Source: SLSG01 sp964477035 | GTDB taxonomy: Bacteria > Bacteroidota > Bacteroidia > Bacteroidales > UBA7960 | Assembly (NCBI GenBank): GCA_964477035.1 | Contig: CAYZCW010000001.1 | Coordinates: forward strand, 1 to 64,000 | DNA: 64,000 bases | Direction: 5' to 3' | Shown here: positions 61,996 through 64,000 of the stretch, in pieces | How the letters are laid out: the number at the start of each line of letters is the position of its first letter | Numbering within the stretch: position 1 is the first letter of the stretch | Translations under genes and position numbers: made by a program | Notes under the pieces: generated by a model | Database searches by the model: none | Told to the model about the DNA's origin: nothing | The model's input: only the letters and a program-made list of their open reading frames with translations

Positions 61996-63588
61996 TTATG
62001 TCGTCGGATGGGCCGCCCGGTCCTGGTTCGTTTGACTGCCCGAAGGGGCTGCCTGTGTCCTTTCGGGCACCAGGCGGATCCGTTTTCTGACTACCTCGTG
62101 GATGCGTTCCGCCGGGATGCGTTCCTGCTGCATGCTGTCCCTTTCCCGTATGGTGACACTGCCATCCGCCAGGGTGTCCTGGTCGATCGTGATGCAATAC
62201 GGGGTCCCGATGGCATCCTGCCTCCGGTAGCGGCGGCCGATGGCATCCTTTTCCTCATACTGGCAGAGGAAATCGTACTTGAGCTGATCGAAGATCTCCC
62301 TGGCCTTCTCGGGCAGCCCGTCCTTCCTGACCAGGGGGAGCACCGCCACCTTCACCGGCGCCAGGGCCGGGGGAATGCGCATCACCACCCGTTCGGAGCC
62401 GTCGGGCAGGCGCTCCTCCGCATAGGCCTGGCTGACCACCGCAAGGAACATGCGGTCCAGCCCGATGGATGTCTCCACCACATAGGGGACGTAACTTTCG
62501 TTGGTTTCCGGATCGAAGTACTGCAGTTTTTTACCGGAGTACTTCTGGTGGGCCGACAGGTCGAAGTCGGTGCGGGAATGGATGCCTTCCAGTTCCTTGA
62601 ACCCAAAGGGAAATTCGAACTCGATGTCGGCCGCTGCATTGGCATAGTGGGCCAGCTTCTCATGGTCATGGAACCGGTATTTTCCGGGCGGGATACCCAA
62701 TGCCAGGTGCCAGCGCATGCGCTCCTCTTTCCAGTATTCATACCACGCCTTTTCCTGTCCGGGCCGGACAAAGAACTGCATCTCCATCTGCTCAAATTCC
62801 CGCATGCGGAAGATGAACTGCCTGGCCACGATTTCGTTGCGGAAGGCCTTGCCAATCTGTGCAATGCCGAATGGCAGCTTCAGCCGCCCCGTCTTCTGTA
62901 CGTTCAGGTAGTTGACGAAGATGCCCTGGGCGGTCTCGGGCCGCAGGAACACCTCATTGGCTTCCTCGCTGACCGATCCGAGGCGGGTGCTGAACATCAG
63001 GTTGAACTGCCTCACCTCCGTCCAGTTTCGGGACCCTGATACGGGGCAGGCGATCTCGAGCTCTTCGATCAGGGCCTTGACGTCGCCCAGGCGGTTTTCC
63101 TCCAGGGCCGACACGAAACGTTGGGTGATCGCATCGATCTTCTCCCGGTTGGCCACCACCCGGGGATTGGTCTTTAAAAACAGCTCCCGGTCAAAGGCCT
63201 CCCCGAAACGCCGGGCGGCCTTGTCCGCCTCTTTGTCGATCTTGTCCTGCAGCTTCGCAAGATGGTCCTCGATGAGTACGTCTGCCCGGTAGCGCTTTTT
63301 GGAATCCTTGTTGTCGATCAGGGGGTCGTTGAAGGCGTCCACGTGGCCGGAGGCCTTCCATACGGTGGGGTGCATGAAGATGGCAGAATCCAGTCCGACG
63401 ATATGTTCATGGTATTGCACCATGGACTTCCACCAGTAATCCTTGATATTGTTCTTCAGCTCCACCCCGTTCTGCCCGTAATCATACACGGCACTCAGGC
63501 CATCGTATAACTCGCTGGATGGAAAGATGAACCCATATTCCTTGCAATGGGATATGATCTTCTTGAACAGGTCTTCTCCTTTTATCAT
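61996..63588 (-). CDS. glyS: Glycyl-tRNA synthetase, single-chain dimeric type
   Basis: Class II synthetase charging tRNA-Gly. About 530 residues from ATG 63588 (MIKGEDLFKKIISHCKEYGF). Motif 2 is in FRNEIVARQFIFRMREFEQMEM, motif 3 in VVETSIGLDRMFLAVV, and the RPETAQGIFVNY signature is present. An anticodon domain with APVKVAVLPLVRK follows. This is the eukaryote/archaea-like alpha-2 enzyme, not the alpha-2 beta-2 form of E. coli. Eleven bases after the lipid kinase stop. Confidence 0.97.
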   Translation of the reverse strand: MIKGEDLFKKIISHCKEYGFIFPSSELYDGLSAVYDYGQNGVELKNNIKDYWWKSMVQYHEHIVGLDSAIFMHPTVWKASGHVDAFNDPLIDNKDSKKRYRADVLIEDHLAKLQDKIDKEADKAARRFGEAFDRELFLKTNPRVVANREKIDAITQRFVSALEENRLGDVKALIEELEIACPVSGSRNWTEVRQFNLMFSTRLGSVSEEANEVFLRPETAQGIFVNYLNVQKTGRLKLPFGIAQIGKAFRNEIVARQFIFRMREFEQMEMQFFVRPGQEKAWYEYWKEERMRWHLALGIPPGKYRFHDHEKLAHYANAAADIEFEFPFGFKELEGIHSRTDFDLSAHQKYSGKKLQYFDPETNESYVPYVVETSIGLDRMFLAVVSQAYAEERLPDGSERVVMRIPPALAPVKVAVLPLVRKDGLPEKAREIFDQLKYDFLCQYEEKDAIGRRYRRQDAIGTPYCITIDQDTLADGSVTIRERDSMQQERIPAERIHEVVRKRIRLVPERTQAAPSGSQTNQDRAAHPTT

Positions 63589-63598
63589 GAAAACGGTA

Positions 63599-64000
63599 TC
63601 AGGTATTGACAATGACTTGAATGCTTTTGGGTATGATGCGGAACTCGAAGGGGGACTGGCCCAGGGATTCGCCGTCTGTCTCCAGCAGAACGGGGGGGTC
63701 GGATTCGATGGAAATGGTCTTGCCCACCAGGGTGACCACGCGTTTGTGCTGTCCGATGGTGCCGTTGTAAAGGCGCCTGAGGCTGGCGATCACCGACAGC
63801 TTTTTCATGTCCTTGATCAGGGTCACGTCGAAAAGCCCGTCGTCGGGCCTGGCCCCCGGTGCCTGCCGCATGCCTCCTCCGTTGTACTGTCCGATGCCGA
63901 TGCCTATGCTGAACACCTTCGTGCTGACCTCCTGCCCGTCCACCCTGACGGTGGTCTGGGCGGAGTGGTAGGAGAACAGGGAAGAAACCAGGTTTTTCAG
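63599..64000 (-). CDS. Diacylglycerol/sphingosine kinase-family lipid kinase, C-terminal part
   Basis: The frame runs off the end of the window; 133 codons remain and the N-terminal nucleotide-binding half is missing. The visible C-terminal domain (FSIGIGIGQYNGGGMRQAPGA, PDDGLFDVTLIKDMKKL, ETDGESLGQSPFEFRIIP) is typical of LCB5/YegS-type lipid kinases. Cytoplasmic, membrane-associated. The GTG at 63943 is internal, not a start. Confidence 0.9.
   Translation of the reverse strand: MKNLVSSLFSYHSAQTTVRVDGQEVSTKVFSIGIGIGQYNGGGMRQAPGARPDDGLFDVTLIKDMKKLSVIASLRRLYNGTIGQHKRVVTLVGKTISIESDPPVLLETDGESLGQSPFEFRIIPKSIQVIVNT

Overview
The window reads as a high-GC member of the Bacteroidota, probably Bacteroidales-like. 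The signs are promoters of the TAnnTTTG (-7) type, a FecA-like TonB receptor with an N-terminal carboxypeptidase-regulatory-like repeat, a DksA-like protein with one zinc-site cysteine, a secreted protease that appears to carry a type IX secretion sorting tail, the sigma-54 regulator/lptE/TPR/secG/groES/groEL gene order, and the acpP-fabF-rnc order. The species cannot be named from sequence alone. A 100-base run of N at 2842-2941 is a scaffold join and cuts off the start of a cyclophilin gene.

Layout. 1-5.5 kb: leuS, a truncated cyclophilin, and groES-groEL. 5.6-8.6 kb: an envelope operon (sigma-54 activator without a receiver domain, lptE, TPR protein, secG). 8.8-15.2 kb: metG, tRNA-Arg(CCU), a small conserved protein, a lipid/polysaccharide flippase and a long KamA-type radical SAM protein. 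15.3-24.7 kb: a MacB-type permease, then the operon ileS-dksA-like-lspA-radical SAM, then a sugar dehydrogenase lipoprotein. 25-32.3 kb: a secreted serine protease, a second MacB-type permease with a textbook sigma-54 promoter, and the divergent NtrC-type response regulator and histidine kinase that probably control it. 32.4-38.4 kb: a TrmJ-like methyltransferase, a FecA-like receptor, and an operon of hemerythrin protein, LuxR regulator and MFS exporter. 38.5-43.1 kb: HlyD adaptor, ABC ATPase and a third MacB-type permease. 43.4-50.5 kb: mazG, the acpP-fabF-rnc operon, purN, a metallopeptidase lipoprotein and a nitroreductase. 50.7-53.3 kb: an acetyltransferase-like protein and an encapsulin nanocompartment operon (encapsulated ferritin plus shell). 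53.3-61 kb: an osmotic-type island with an MscS channel divergent from a 1717-residue protein that joins an SLC12-like cotransporter, a long helical region and a P-loop ATPase, overlapped by a small MscS-like gene. 61-64 kb: polyprenyl diphosphate synthase, glyS and a partial lipid kinase.

Three things stand out. The first is the cotransporter-ATPase fusion coupled to an MscS-like protein. The second is the sigma-54 circuit around 29.3-29.6 kb, with helically phased TGTA sites and a long structured leader. The third is a family of in-register 7-bp repeats (CCAANNN) that fills the gap just before the start codons of lptE, metG and purN. The encapsulin/ferritin pair is a known type of system but is a complete, well-formed example.
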